The notes beneath the pieces were generated by a model. It ran no database searches. It saw only the letters and a program-made list of their open reading frames with translations, and was not told where the DNA came from. Below are positions 25,827 to 34,071 of a stretch of DNA of 64,000 nucleotides, piece by piece; within the stretch, counting starts at the first letter, position 1; every line of letters begins with the position of its first letter. Made by a program: the position numbers and the translations under genes. The stretch lies in assembly GCA_002328415.1 (NCBI GenBank), contig DCXL01000004.1, positions 479,976 through 543,975 of the forward strand. Direction: 5' to 3'. This DNA comes from Micavibrio sp. UBA2137. Lineage in GTDB: Bacteria > Pseudomonadota > Alphaproteobacteria > Micavibrionales > Micavibrionaceae.

Positions 25827-26759
25827 TTAGCCCAAAATGGCTGAAACAGACCTGTCTTCGGCAATACGGCGAATAGCCTCACCCAAAAGTGGCGCAACGG
25901 AGAGTTGCTCGATGTTATGCGCAACGCGCACAGCTTCTGTGGCTGCAATAGAATCTGTAATTACAAGGGATTTCATAGGCGAGGCCGTAATACGCGCAAC
26001 AGCACCACCCGAAAGCACACCATGGACAACATAGGCATGTACCTCTTTCGCCCCCTGATCCATGAGAGCTTGCGCGGCATTACACAGCGTGCCCCCACTA
26101 TCAACAATGTCGTCAACCAGAACACAAACGCGGTCTTTGACGTCCCCTATAATATTCATGACCTCCGATACCCCCGCCTTCTCACGGCGTTTATCGATAA
26201 TCGCCAAATCTGCGTTGACCTTGGCGGCCAAAGCACGCGCACGCACAACACCACCCACATCAGGGGAAACCATAACAAGGTCCTCACCTTCAAAGCGTCT
26301 TTTGAACTCGGGTAAATAAACAGGCGCAATAATCAAATTGTCCGTTGGGACATCAAAAAACCCTTGAATCTGTCCTGCGTGGAGTTCAAGGGTTAATACG
26401 CGATTGGCGCCTGCGGTTGTAATCAAATTGGCAACAAGTTTTGCCGAAATAGGCGTTCTTGGCCCTGTCTTCCTGTCCTGTCGGGCATATCCGAAATAAG
26501 GAATAACCGCTGTAATCCGTCTGGCCGAGCCACGGCGCAAGGCATCAATTGTGACCAACAATTCCATCAGATTGTCATTTGTCGGATAGGATGTGGATTG
26601 GATAACAAACACATCTTCACCACGTACATTTTCAAGAATTTCAGCAAAAATTTCCATGTCGGAAAAACGACGGATGGATGATTTAGCAAGGGGTGTATTA
26701 AGGTAGGCGGAAATGGCCTCTGCAAGATGACGGTTGGAGTTTCCAGCAATCAGCTTCAT
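25827..26759 (-). CDS. prs: Ribose-phosphate pyrophosphokinase
   Basis: 310 residues; makes PRPP from ribose 5-phosphate and ATP for nucleotide, His and Trp synthesis. Motifs seen: SFSDMEIFAEI-like RRFSDMEIFAEILENVRGEDVF (in two parts), YFGYARQDRKTGPRTPISAK for ATP binding, the flexible loop area IIDKRREKAG, and the PRPP-binding signature CVLVDDIVDSGGTLC. The length is standard. It is the first gene of the prs-rplY-pth-ychF cluster; a repeat element sits between prs and rplY and may mark a transcript boundary. Confidence 0.97.
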   Translation of the reverse strand: MKLIAGNSNRHLAEAISAYLNTPLAKSSIRRFSDMEIFAEILENVRGEDVFVIQSTSYPTNDNLMELLVTIDALRRGSARRITAVIPYFGYARQDRKTGPRTPISAKLVANLITTAGANRVLTLELHAGQIQGFFDVPTDNLIIAPVYLPEFKRRFEGEDLVMVSPDVGGVVRARALAAKVNADLAIIDKRREKAGVSEVMNIIGDVKDRVCVLVDDIVDSGGTLCNAAQALMDQGAKEVHAYVVHGVLSGGAVARITASPMKSLVITDSIAATEAVRVAHNIEQLSVAPLLGEAIRRIAEDRSVSAILG

Positions 26760-26861
26760 GTGATTAAAGTTCCTGACTAAAAGTCGTTCGTTTTTTTGCT
26801 TGAAAGGACTTAAACAAATCTGAACCAGAATTGCAATGCATGAAGACTTAAAATTTTGAAG

Positions 26862-27650
26862 TTATTCGCCTCTAATCATAATCGTTGCAATTTGACGCCC
26901 GTAATCAGGTTCGCCTCTATGCACACGGCGGCGGTTTGAAAAATAATTTTTCTCATCAGAAAGTGTATCAATATCAGATAGGATAATATTCTTAACACCT
27001 GTCTTTTGCAGCTGGAACGCATTAAAGCCAGGCAAATCAAAAAAGAGTTTATCCTCAGCGCGCCCTTCGCTAAAAAACTGTATCGCCTCTTTATCCTCTT
27101 CAAGGAAGGGGCTTTCAAAACCTTTGGACACCTCATATGAGGCCTTCGTAATTGTTGGGCCAACGATGGCCTGAATAGTTTCCAATATCGCACCATGTTC
27201 AAGCATCACTTTAACTGTAGCTTGCAAAACACCGCCAAGCGCACCTTTCCATCCTGCATGCGCCGCCCCTATCAGTGCCTCGCCATTGTCTTTTACGCCT
27301 GTAAAAAGCACAGGTGCACAATCGGCTGTCAGAATACCAAGCACGATGTTGGGTTTATCCGTGACAAGCGCATCACCTTGGGGGATTTTATCCTGTGGTG
27401 CATCTATGAAAGTACAAATGGCACTATGTATTTGATAAGTTTTTTGAAGATGCGTCCCGCCCATATCCTCAACAACAAGACGGCAATTTTCGCGCACATT
27501 TTCTGGTGCATCATCCGAGCCTGCTGCGCAATTAAGACTATCATAAATACCTGTGCTCACTCCGCCCTGTCGACCATAAAATCTGTAAACCACATTCTCA
27601 GGTGCTCGATTACTAAATACAGGATGTATGTAATAAGGGCGTTGCGACAT
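26862..27650 (-). CDS. pgeF: PgeF, peptidoglycan editing factor (laccase-domain protein)
   Basis: 262 residues of the YfiH/YlmD family (DUF152), once called polyphenol oxidase. In enterobacteria it removes misincorporated serine from muropeptide precursors. The zinc-binding residues are visible: His in KTYQIHSAIC, Cys in LTADCAPVLF and His in GAAHAGWKGALGG. The tail GEPDYGRQIATIMI is typical. It starts 2 bases after the midA stop, in the conserved lgt-midA-pgeF order. Confidence 0.92.
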   Translation of the reverse strand: MSQRPYYIHPVFSNRAPENVVYRFYGRQGGVSTGIYDSLNCAAGSDDAPENVRENCRLVVEDMGGTHLQKTYQIHSAICTFIDAPQDKIPQGDALVTDKPNIVLGILTADCAPVLFTGVKDNGEALIGAAHAGWKGALGGVLQATVKVMLEHGAILETIQAIVGPTITKASYEVSKGFESPFLEEDKEAIQFFSEGRAEDKLFFDLPGFNAFQLQKTGVKNIILSDIDTLSDEKNYFSNRRRVHRGEPDYGRQIATIMIRGE

Positions 27651-27652
27651 CT

Positions 27653-28714
27653 TTAAAAGCCTGCTGGATTAAGTGTTACATTTTCTGCATGAACAAGTGC
27701 CATAACCTTAAATAAATCTCCCATTTCATCTTTATCACATAGACGCTTTAATGCCTTTTTCAATTCTTCTTTCTGACGAGAGGTGGCGTTCTGCGATAAC
27801 TGTTGTGCGCGTAATTCAATACCAAGATGCTGAAGAAATTGTCCTTGAGTGCTCAAATGGCTTTGCAATTGCACAACATCGCATAACGCCTTGAAATCAA
27901 CATGGGATGTTAAGTCTGCCTCTCCACATGATGAGAGAACATCAACATGCTTATGCTCTTTAACGGCTTGAAATGTATCCCCATGACCGCTGATAAATCC
28001 GTAATCAATGAAGATGCTCGCCCCACCTGATGCTTGTAACTGCATATCAGCTTGCCTTACAATCTCCTCACGCAAAGGTGCGTGTTCAAAAACAGCCCCT
28101 GACGACACACCTGCAGGAAAAAAAGGGGGTTCTGCAACGGGCACTAAGCCCCATGAAAACGCGCCCGCATCATCAAGTCCAATGACGCGCTCTGCCCATC
28201 CACTCTCGGTACGTTGAAATTGTTTAAATGGTAGCGCGTCCAAAAATTCATTTCCGATGATAAAAGTTGGCACATCACTTTCGAAACCCTCTTCTAAGGT
28301 ATTTATCCAACTCACATGGGGGTGTTTAATCTTTCTTTTTTGTTCTTGAATAAGGGCCTCGTTGACTTCCACAAACTTAATATGAAGAGCGTCATAGAAG
28401 CCTTTGACATGTTGAGTGCCACGCAAAAAATCGACCATCAAAGTGCCGCGCCCTGGGCCACATTCTATCAGAGACACATGTTGTGGTGCGCCCATCTGCA
28501 TCCAGATATCAGCAAACCAGAGACCAATCATCTCTCCAAAAAGCTGGGAAATTTCAGGGGCGGTGATAAAATCACCCTGTGTTCCAAGTGGGTTTTTTTG
28601 GGTGTAATAGCCATACTCAGGATGTGTCATACACAAGGTCATATAGCGCGATACTGACATCGGCCCGTTTGCTCGAATTTCTGCTTTAATAATATCGGTT
28701 AACGCTGTTGTCAT
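27653..28714 (-). CDS. MidA/NDUFAF7-family SAM-dependent methyltransferase
   Basis: About 353 residues. The family member NDUFAF7 dimethylates an arginine of complex I subunit NDUFS2 in mitochondria; bacterial members are presumed to act similarly. The N-terminal signature is SVSRYMTLCMTHPEYGYYTQ then GDFITAPEISQLFGEMIGLW. The SAM-binding loop is IECGPGRGTLMVDFLR, and IIGNEFLDALPFKQF follows. The ATG at 28714 overlaps the lgt stop in an ATGA arrangement, so translation is coupled. A longer frame to 28762 would run into lgt. Confidence 0.9.
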   Translation of the reverse strand: MTTALTDIIKAEIRANGPMSVSRYMTLCMTHPEYGYYTQKNPLGTQGDFITAPEISQLFGEMIGLWFADIWMQMGAPQHVSLIECGPGRGTLMVDFLRGTQHVKGFYDALHIKFVEVNEALIQEQKRKIKHPHVSWINTLEEGFESDVPTFIIGNEFLDALPFKQFQRTESGWAERVIGLDDAGAFSWGLVPVAEPPFFPAGVSSGAVFEHAPLREEIVRQADMQLQASGGASIFIDYGFISGHGDTFQAVKEHKHVDVLSSCGEADLTSHVDFKALCDVVQLQSHLSTQGQFLQHLGIELRAQQLSQNATSRQKEELKKALKRLCDKDEMGDLFKVMALVHAENVTLNPAGF

Positions 28715-29526
28715 GGCGCGCGTTTTGTCACACCAATTTTCATCAGAATAACAAGAAGACATCCACCAAGGACCATGGCAAGTGACAGCAGTTGCCCCAT
28801 GCTTAAGCCCCCAATCAGGAAACCAATTTGTGCGTCTGGCTGCCTAAAAAACTCAACAATAAAACGAAACGTTGCGTACCCAATAAGGAAGATTGCAGAC
28901 AAAATTCCTGGACGTTCCCTGACCGCTTGAAAGCGCGAGGTAATGAACAAAATGGTGAATAATACAAGCCCTTCCAGAACAGCTTCATAGAGCTGGCTTG
29001 GATGGCGTGGCTCTGATCCCGCGTGTGGGAAGACCATCGCCCAAGGCACATTTTCAGTGCTTGTCACGACACGCCCGTAAAGCTCGCCATTGACAAAATT
29101 GGCAACCCTCCCAAAGAAAAAACCCATGGGCGCTGCACATGAAGCAATGTCAGCAAGTCGGAACATATTTATCTTGTTTTTGAGTGCAAAAATGATGATG
29201 GCGCATACCAAACCAACAACGCCTCCATGAAAGGACATGCCCCCATTCCAGAGCTTAAGCGCCTCAAGCGGATTATCACTATAAAAAGGAAGGTTATAAA
29301 ACAGGACGTAACCCAAACGGCCACCGATCAGCACACCCAGAATGGCCCAGCTGATGAAATCATCAATATCATCTTTGTTGGGGCGCACGCCGACATATTT
29401 CGCACTTAAGAAACGAGCATAGCCCCACGCAAAAAGGAAGCCCGCCAGATAAGCAATTGCATACCAGTAAATTTGGAGAGGCCCTATGGAAAGAGCAACA
29501 GGATCTATATTCGGGTAAGTCAACAT
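28711..29526 (-). CDS. lgt: Prolipoprotein diacylglyceryl transferase
   Basis: 271 residues with about seven membrane helices; it attaches diacylglycerol to the lipobox cysteine of lipoprotein precursors in the inner membrane. Motifs: YWYAIAYLAGFLFAWGYA, GGRLGYVLFYNLP, the invariant GGMSFHGGVVG with catalytic-region His, the signature GRVANFVNGELYGR, and HPSQLYEA. Substrates are present in this window (the OmpA lipoprotein and others). It heads the lgt-midA-pgeF transcript. Confidence 0.96.
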   Translation of the reverse strand: MLTYPNIDPVALSIGPLQIYWYAIAYLAGFLFAWGYARFLSAKYVGVRPNKDDIDDFISWAILGVLIGGRLGYVLFYNLPFYSDNPLEALKLWNGGMSFHGGVVGLVCAIIIFALKNKINMFRLADIASCAAPMGFFFGRVANFVNGELYGRVVTSTENVPWAMVFPHAGSEPRHPSQLYEAVLEGLVLFTILFITSRFQAVRERPGILSAIFLIGYATFRFIVEFFRQPDAQIGFLIGGLSMGQLLSLAMVLGGCLLVILMKIGVTKRAP

Positions 29527-29706
29527 GAGCTATCAATAGCGTGATGCCACTGTGCTGGCAAGCTTCCTTCGTCAGTTCCCACTAAAAATTTTTCTTATCC
29601 ACATCAAAGGGCAAAGTCACACCACCCAATTCTTGCCGACTCAGAAAATCACGCGTAACAAGAGAACTCTAATTTTCATTACATCTTTCCATTGAGGAGG
29701 TCATAC

Positions 29707-30018
29707 ATGTTCAAAAAAGGTTCAAAGTTTATGGATGATTTGGCACGCATGGCCGGTGGCACAGCGGGGCTTTTTAATTCCTTCAGAAAAGAAATTCAGG
29801 AAGATGTGAAAGAGCGTGTTGATATGATGGTTGACCGCCTTGACCTTGTCCCACGCCAAGATTTGGAAAAGCTTGAAAAGCGTGTTGCCAAGCTAGAAGA
29901 AAAAACAGGCGTTGCGAAAAAGCCGGCAGCAACAAAAGCCGCACCCAAGAAAACGACCACTAAGAAAAAGACAGCCACTAAAAAAACAACTGCTAAAAAG
30001 AGCACTGCGAAAAAATGA
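29707..30018 (+). CDS. ubiK: UbiK-like accessory factor with a lysine-rich tail
   Basis: 103 residues of the UbiK/YqiC (BMFP) family, which aids the soluble ubiquinone-synthesis complex in gammaproteobacteria. The family core is FMDDLARMAGGTAGLFNSFR followed by the coiled coil VPRQDLEKLEKRVAKLEEK. The C-terminal 35 residues are Lys/Ala/Thr-rich repeats (TTTKKKTATKKTTAKK), resembling histone H1 tails. A perfect AGGAGG at 29695-29700 fixes the start at 29707; an earlier frame start at 29692 is unlikely. The stop overlaps the next gene (ATGA). Confidence 0.85.
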   Translation: MFKKGSKFMDDLARMAGGTAGLFNSFRKEIQEDVKERVDMMVDRLDLVPRQDLEKLEKRVAKLEEKTGVAKKPAATKAAPKKTTTKKKTATKKTTAKKSTAKK

Positions 30019-30518
30019 ACGACAACTTTGCACATAACCCACTTGAGTCCGCAGAAAAATTTCTCAATGATCAGAACTGGGATTTTCAGCGCCTGAATGA
30101 AGATCAGCTTTATTTAACTGTCGAGGGTGATCGTGGACTGTACCGCATTCTCTTTATTTGGGATGTTGATAATCATGCGCTTCAATATTGTTGTGAACTC
30201 GATATCAATCTGGACGAAGAACGCAAAGAATTTGCCCACCAATTACTGGGGGAAATTAACAGTAAATTATGGCTAGGTCATTTTGATCTCTCCTCTGATC
30301 CCGCCAACACAACATGTTCACCTTGTTTTCGTTACACCAGCCTGATGCCTGGTGGTATTAAAGAGCAAGGCTATACCTTTATGAAGGAACTCTTCAGCTA
30401 CACACTCACAGAGTGCGAGCGCCTGCATGAAGCCATGATGATGCTTGACGATGGCACTGGCCATGCACATTCAGATAAAATGAAACTGATGATGGCAGAT
30501 GCCGTTGGCAGTTGCTAA
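30015..30518 (+). CDS. YbjN domain-containing protein
   Basis: 167 residues resembling the YbjN family of putative type III secretion chaperone-fold sensors. Typical features are the N-terminal LESAEKFLNDQNWDFQRLNE, the strand region LTVEGDRGLYRILFIWD, and ERKEFAHQLLGEINSKLWLGHFDL. The start overlaps the ubiK stop by 4 bases, and proC follows after 9 bases. In alphaproteobacteria YbjN genes commonly precede proC. The role is unknown; YbjN is described as a pleiotropic stress regulator in E. coli. Confidence 0.85.
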   Translation: MNDNFAHNPLESAEKFLNDQNWDFQRLNEDQLYLTVEGDRGLYRILFIWDVDNHALQYCCELDINLDEERKEFAHQLLGEINSKLWLGHFDLSSDPANTTCSPCFRYTSLMPGGIKEQGYTFMKELFSYTLTECERLHEAMMMLDDGTGHAHSDKMKLMMADAVGSC

Positions 30519-30527
30519 GCCAGCTCC

Positions 30528-31322
30528 ATGTCTCAAAAATTACTTTGTGTTGGATGCGGAGAGATGGGAACAGCCATTCTCTCACAAGTCCCAAACGGGC
30601 ATTTTGAGATTACGGTTTGCAAACCAACGCCCCCCTCCTCCGAATTAAAAGCGCTTATTCACCGTCATATTACTGACCACGCCAACGCACAAGACAGCTA
30701 TGACGTTGTCTTTTTAGGGATTAAGCCACAGCAATTTGACGAGGTGAGCACATGGCTTCCCGAGATTGTATCTGATAACTGCCTTATTGTATCCATTATG
30801 GCGGGCGTGCCCCTCCACAAGCTTAAAGCAAGATTAAATTCTGAAAATCCTATTGTGCGCGCCATGCCCAATCTGGCGATTGCAACAGGTGACAGTCTAA
30901 CGGGTTTATTTACAACAGATACATTGTCCCAAAATGATAAAAATAATGTGGCAGCCCTCTTTGGAAAAGATGCGCGACAACTCTGGCTTAAAGATGAAAA
31001 TGCCATTGATGCTTATACTGCGCTTCACGGGAGTGGACTTGCTTATTACTTCCTGACTATTGAAAGCCTTGCCGCAGCAGGTCATCATTTAGGCTTCACA
31101 GAGGATGAAGCACAAAAGATAGCCAAGCAAACATGTAAAGATGCAGCACAGCTTCTCCTGGCAAACCCCAAACTAAATGCCATGGCGATGCGTCAAAAGG
31201 TGACATCCAAAGGTGGCACAACCGAAGCAGCACTTGATGTTCTGCTTGGACAACTCCCTCCACTTTACAACGAGGCTGTCAAGACAGCCTACAAACGTGC
31301 GCAAGAGCTAAAAGCTAGCTAA
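30528..31322 (+). CDS. proC: Pyrroline-5-carboxylate reductase
   Basis: 264 residues; the last step of proline synthesis (P5C + NADPH to proline). The N-terminal Rossmann motif is VGCGEMGTAIL, followed by VFLGIKPQQF and VSIMAGVPLHKLKA. The C-terminal dimerisation and active-site region includes ALHGSGLAYYFLTIESLAAAG and the signature VTSKGGTTEAALDVL. The length is standard. It is the third gene of a ubiK-ybjN-proC transcript. A palindromic repeat (copy B) lies just past its stop. Confidence 0.95.
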   Translation: MSQKLLCVGCGEMGTAILSQVPNGHFEITVCKPTPPSSELKALIHRHITDHANAQDSYDVVFLGIKPQQFDEVSTWLPEIVSDNCLIVSIMAGVPLHKLKARLNSENPIVRAMPNLAIATGDSLTGLFTTDTLSQNDKNNVAALFGKDARQLWLKDENAIDAYTALHGSGLAYYFLTIESLAAAGHHLGFTEDEAQKIAKQTCKDAAQLLLANPKLNAMAMRQKVTSKGGTTEAALDVLLGQLPPLYNEAVKTAYKRAQELKAS

Positions 31323-31335
31323 ATACAATAAACAT

Positions 31336-31405
31336 GTCATTGCGAGGACTGAAAGGACGACGCAATCTATGGATTGCCACACTCGCCTTGCTCGTTCGCA
31401 ATGAC
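31336..31405. repeat. Dispersed palindromic repeat, copy B
   Basis: It begins GTCATTGCGAGGACTGAAAG and ends GTTCGCAATGAC; the first and last 10 bases (GTCATTGCGA and TCGCAATGAC) are exact reverse complements. It shares the opening 20 bases with copy A at 25734 except for one base. It sits between the convergent proC and tsaB genes, where it may act as a bidirectional transcript end. Confidence 0.75.
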
Positions 31406-31449
31406 ATCTTTCACACTGCAAATTTATTGAGTTATATTAGGCTTTTAAA

Positions 31450-32097
31450 TTAGCTGCTTGAAATCGTTTTATATTTTATTTTCGATACGGACGTTTCAGC
31501 TTCGCGCATGTAGACAGGCTTGAGCGCAGAGGGTGCAAATCCCTTTTCGGTTTCCAACGCATTAGCAAGAAGCCCGCGTAAAATCGTCTCACTATCAAAT
31601 GGTTCGACACTCTCAATATCCCCATTGCTGATTAGGAACATATTTTTCGACTGGGCAAGAACGTCGTCGGCTTCAAGAATAGACCCTTCCGAAAATCCAT
31701 TATCAGGATGATAGATTTTGAAAAAGAAATCACCACGCTTTGTGTCAATGGCTATTGCACAAGACTTATCAAATCCATTTGCCGCAACAACACATTCAAA
31801 GTCATTATATCCAACCGTTTCCACATCAAGTGAGAGCGCCAACCCCTGTGCCGCCGACAAGCCAATGCGTGTGCCTGTAAAACTGCCCGGGCCTGTTGAT
31901 GTACAGATGAGAGTGATATCTTGAAGCGCAAGCCCACGTGCAGAGACACATTCCAATATCATTGGAACAAGACGATCAGATTGCCCCCGCCCCATGATTT
32001 CAACATGGAAGGACGCATCTTGGCTTGCCGGTTTTACAGCAACACTGCATCCGTTCAGGGTCGTATCAATACAAAGAATATCTTTATCACTTGTCAT
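31450..32097 (-). CDS. tsaB: TsaB, tRNA threonylcarbamoyladenosine biosynthesis protein
   Basis: About 215 residues; the non-catalytic ASKHA-fold partner of TsaD in making t6A37 on ANN-decoding tRNAs. Motifs: CIDTTLNGCSVAV at the N-terminus, GRGQSDRLVPMI (in place of the usual RxHS), and STGPGSFTGTRIGLSAAQGLAL, the strongest family signature. The ATG at 32097 is used. It ends the murJ-to-tsaB minus-strand run, 11 bases after the nitroreductase stop. tsaD and tsaE are elsewhere. Confidence 0.92.
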   Translation of the reverse strand: MTSDKDILCIDTTLNGCSVAVKPASQDASFHVEIMGRGQSDRLVPMILECVSARGLALQDITLICTSTGPGSFTGTRIGLSAAQGLALSLDVETVGYNDFECVVAANGFDKSCAIAIDTKRGDFFFKIYHPDNGFSEGSILEADDVLAQSKNMFLISNGDIESVEPFDSETILRGLLANALETEKGFAPSALKPVYMREAETSVSKIKYKTISSS

Positions 32098-32108
32098 GGA
32101 CAAGTTGA

Positions 32109-32702
32109 TTACAGGATTTCGCAGGCCTCGTCAAAGTCCAAACGTGGGGCACGATCAAACAGACTTTCTGGATCACCATAACCGAGGTTGCATAAGAAAT
32201 TCGCCTCCCAATTCTCGTCTGGGAAAAAGGCCTCCTTGACCTTCTGCTTATCAAAACCAGACATGGGGCCACAATCAAGTCCCAGCGCACGGGCGGCCAT
32301 AATCAGGTAAGCCCCTTGAAGCGTGCCGTTGCGCATCGCCGTTTCTTTAATCAAGTCATCATTACCAACAAACCAGCTTTTCGCATCTGCATGCGGGAAA
32401 AGCTCGGGTAATTTCTCGTAAAACTCCATGTCATTGGCGATAATAGCAACAACAGGCGCCCCCATTGTTTTATCAACATTACCATCATCAAGCGCAGGTT
32501 TTAATTTCTGCTTAGCAGCATCACCCTTCACAAAGATAAGGCGTGCTGGTGAGCAGTTCGCACTTGTCGGTGCCCATTTCATTTGGCTGTAAACATCTTT
32601 AAGAAGACTGTCATCTACATCTCTCTCGAGCCAGCCATTATATGTGCGAGCATCGCCAAAAAGTTGTGAAAGTGCGTCGCCTGATATTTTTGTATTCGTC
32701 AT
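32109..32702 (-). CDS. Nitroreductase-family protein, RutE-like
   Basis: About 197 residues; an FMN-dependent nitroreductase-fold oxidoreductase most like malonic semialdehyde reductase (RutE/HadB). Motifs: FGDARTYNGWLERDV (FMN-site RTxNxW pattern), MKWAPTSANCSPARLIFV, KTMGAPVVAIIAND and the C-terminal LGLDCGPMSGFD with ANFLCNLGYGD. The ATG at 32702 matches the family start, while the open frame to 32786 overlaps nfu. No rut operon is adjacent, so the substrate is uncertain; a general quinone or nitro reductase is possible. Confidence 0.85.
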   Translation of the reverse strand: MTNTKISGDALSQLFGDARTYNGWLERDVDDSLLKDVYSQMKWAPTSANCSPARLIFVKGDAAKQKLKPALDDGNVDKTMGAPVVAIIANDMEFYEKLPELFPHADAKSWFVGNDDLIKETAMRNGTLQGAYLIMAARALGLDCGPMSGFDKQKVKEAFFPDENWEANFLCNLGYGDPESLFDRAPRLDFDEACEIL

Positions 32703-32772
32703 GGAAAGTCCCCTACTAGAATTATTTTTGAACCTGACAAAAGAGTGAGTGCCGTAAAAGTTCCGCGTGATG

Positions 32773-33351
32773 TTAAAGAGATTCACGCACCTCTTGTACC
32801 TCGGGAATATAATGTTTCATCATATTTTCGATACCCGCCTTAAGCGTCATAGTCGAACTTGGGCACCCCGCGCATGCACCGCGCATCCGCAAGTAAAGCA
32901 CGCCATCACGAAAATCATCAAATTCGATATCCCCACCATCCTGAGCAACGGCAGGGCGTACACGCTCATCCAAAAGCGCCTGTATCTGGTCGACAATTTC
33001 AGCGTCTTGCGCGGACATATCCTTGCGGGTCACCTTGACCTTATCCTGTTTGTCAAAAAAACTGTCATAAACAACAGGTTCATCAAATGTGAAATGTTGT
33101 AGTAATGCGGTTAGAATTGTTGGCTTGAGCACCGACCAATCCCATGTGTCGTCTTTGGTGACCGACACAAAGTCAGAGGCAATAAAGACATGTTTTATGC
33201 CACCCAGCGTCAGTAAGCGAAAGGCAAGTGGTGAGTAACGCTCGGCCTCATCCTCATCTGTAAACTCAGCCGTTTTGCCAGCAAGCAATGGCTTACCAGG
33301 CATAAATTTAAGCGTTTCGGGATTAGGGGTTTTTTCGGTTTCTATAAACAT
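32773..33351 (-). CDS. Nfu-type Fe-S cluster scaffold/carrier protein
   Basis: 192 residues. The N-terminal Nfu_N domain is recognised by FIETEKTPNPETLKFMPG, SPLAFRLLTLGGIKHVFI and DFVSVTK. The C-terminal NifU-like domain has RPAVAQDGGDIEF and the cluster-binding CxxC in GACAGCPSSTMTLK. The domain order matches mitochondrial NFU1 and alphaproteobacterial homologues, which deliver 4Fe-4S clusters to enzymes such as lipoyl synthase. It lies in the murJ-trpS-nfu-tsaB run. Confidence 0.94.
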   Translation of the reverse strand: MFIETEKTPNPETLKFMPGKPLLAGKTAEFTDEDEAERYSPLAFRLLTLGGIKHVFIASDFVSVTKDDTWDWSVLKPTILTALLQHFTFDEPVVYDSFFDKQDKVKVTRKDMSAQDAEIVDQIQALLDERVRPAVAQDGGDIEFDDFRDGVLYLRMRGACAGCPSSTMTLKAGIENMMKHYIPEVQEVRESL

Positions 33352-33390
33352 GTCACAGACATAGCTCGCGCACCATCTAAATTCAATATT

Positions 33391-34035
33391 TTAATATTGA
33401 GAGGTGTAGCGATCCGACGGGTCACGCGTTTGCACCATAGGGCCCTTTTGCATTTCCGTATTATGGCCTGTTGGCAGTTCGTGAAATTCCTTGTCAAACT
33501 CCACAGAGTTCAAAATGGATTGGAACATGTTTTGATAGTTGTTAAATGCCTCGGCACGGGCTGAACATTCATAGATAACCGCCTTATCACGGTAAAGCCC
33601 CGCCAATGCAATGGATGTCTTGTGAATACCCTTCAACGGATGATTAGACATGTATGAGGCTGTCATCAGGCTTGCAAAAGCATTGCCAAGCCCAGCGCCA
33701 TTATCCAGACGGTGCATAATCACATTGTCATACGAGGCAAGATAGTCATTCCAGAAATCTTCTGAATAGGCCATTTCCTGAATAGCCGCACGATAGCGTT
33801 GTGGATAGACAAGAAAACGTCTGTCCTCGCGCACGCGGATTTTGCATTCCGCCATGTCTTTACCCGGGGCCTCCACACGCACTATCGTATCAGGATCATA
33901 GGGTGACGTTTGTGCCCATGTATCAGGATAAGTCAGCTTGATATCACTGTGCGCGTCTTTCCAGACATAGTAATCAGCCTGAGCAGTTAGCGGTGTAAAA
34001 AGAGCAAAAGCAAGAATGAAGAAGATATGTTTCAT
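33391..34035 (-). CDS. Exported protein of unknown function
   Basis: About 214 residues with a signal peptide (MKHIFFILAFALFTPLTAQA). The mature part starts DYYVWKDAHSDIKLTYPDTW, a pattern seen in small periplasmic proteins with a PsbP/lipocalin-like strand opening, but no family is certain. Two cysteines (MAECKIR and IYECSARA) could form a disulfide. The ATG at 34035 matches the signal peptide; the longer frame to 34071 abuts the trpS stop. It lies between trpS and nfu on the same strand. Function unknown. Confidence 0.75.
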   Translation of the reverse strand: MKHIFFILAFALFTPLTAQADYYVWKDAHSDIKLTYPDTWAQTSPYDPDTIVRVEAPGKDMAECKIRVREDRRFLVYPQRYRAAIQEMAYSEDFWNDYLASYDNVIMHRLDNGAGLGNAFASLMTASYMSNHPLKGIHKTSIALAGLYRDKAVIYECSARAEAFNNYQNMFQSILNSVEFDKEFHELPTGHNTEMQKGPMVQTRDPSDRYTSQY

Positions 34036-34071
34036 GACTGATATGATGGGTTTGTTTACCTTAAATTGCAA

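Noticed and set aside
26832..26843. TTGCAATGCA upstream of prs as a second PhaR site
   Set aside because: Only part of the symmetry is kept and the neighbouring gene is not PHA-related; probably chance.
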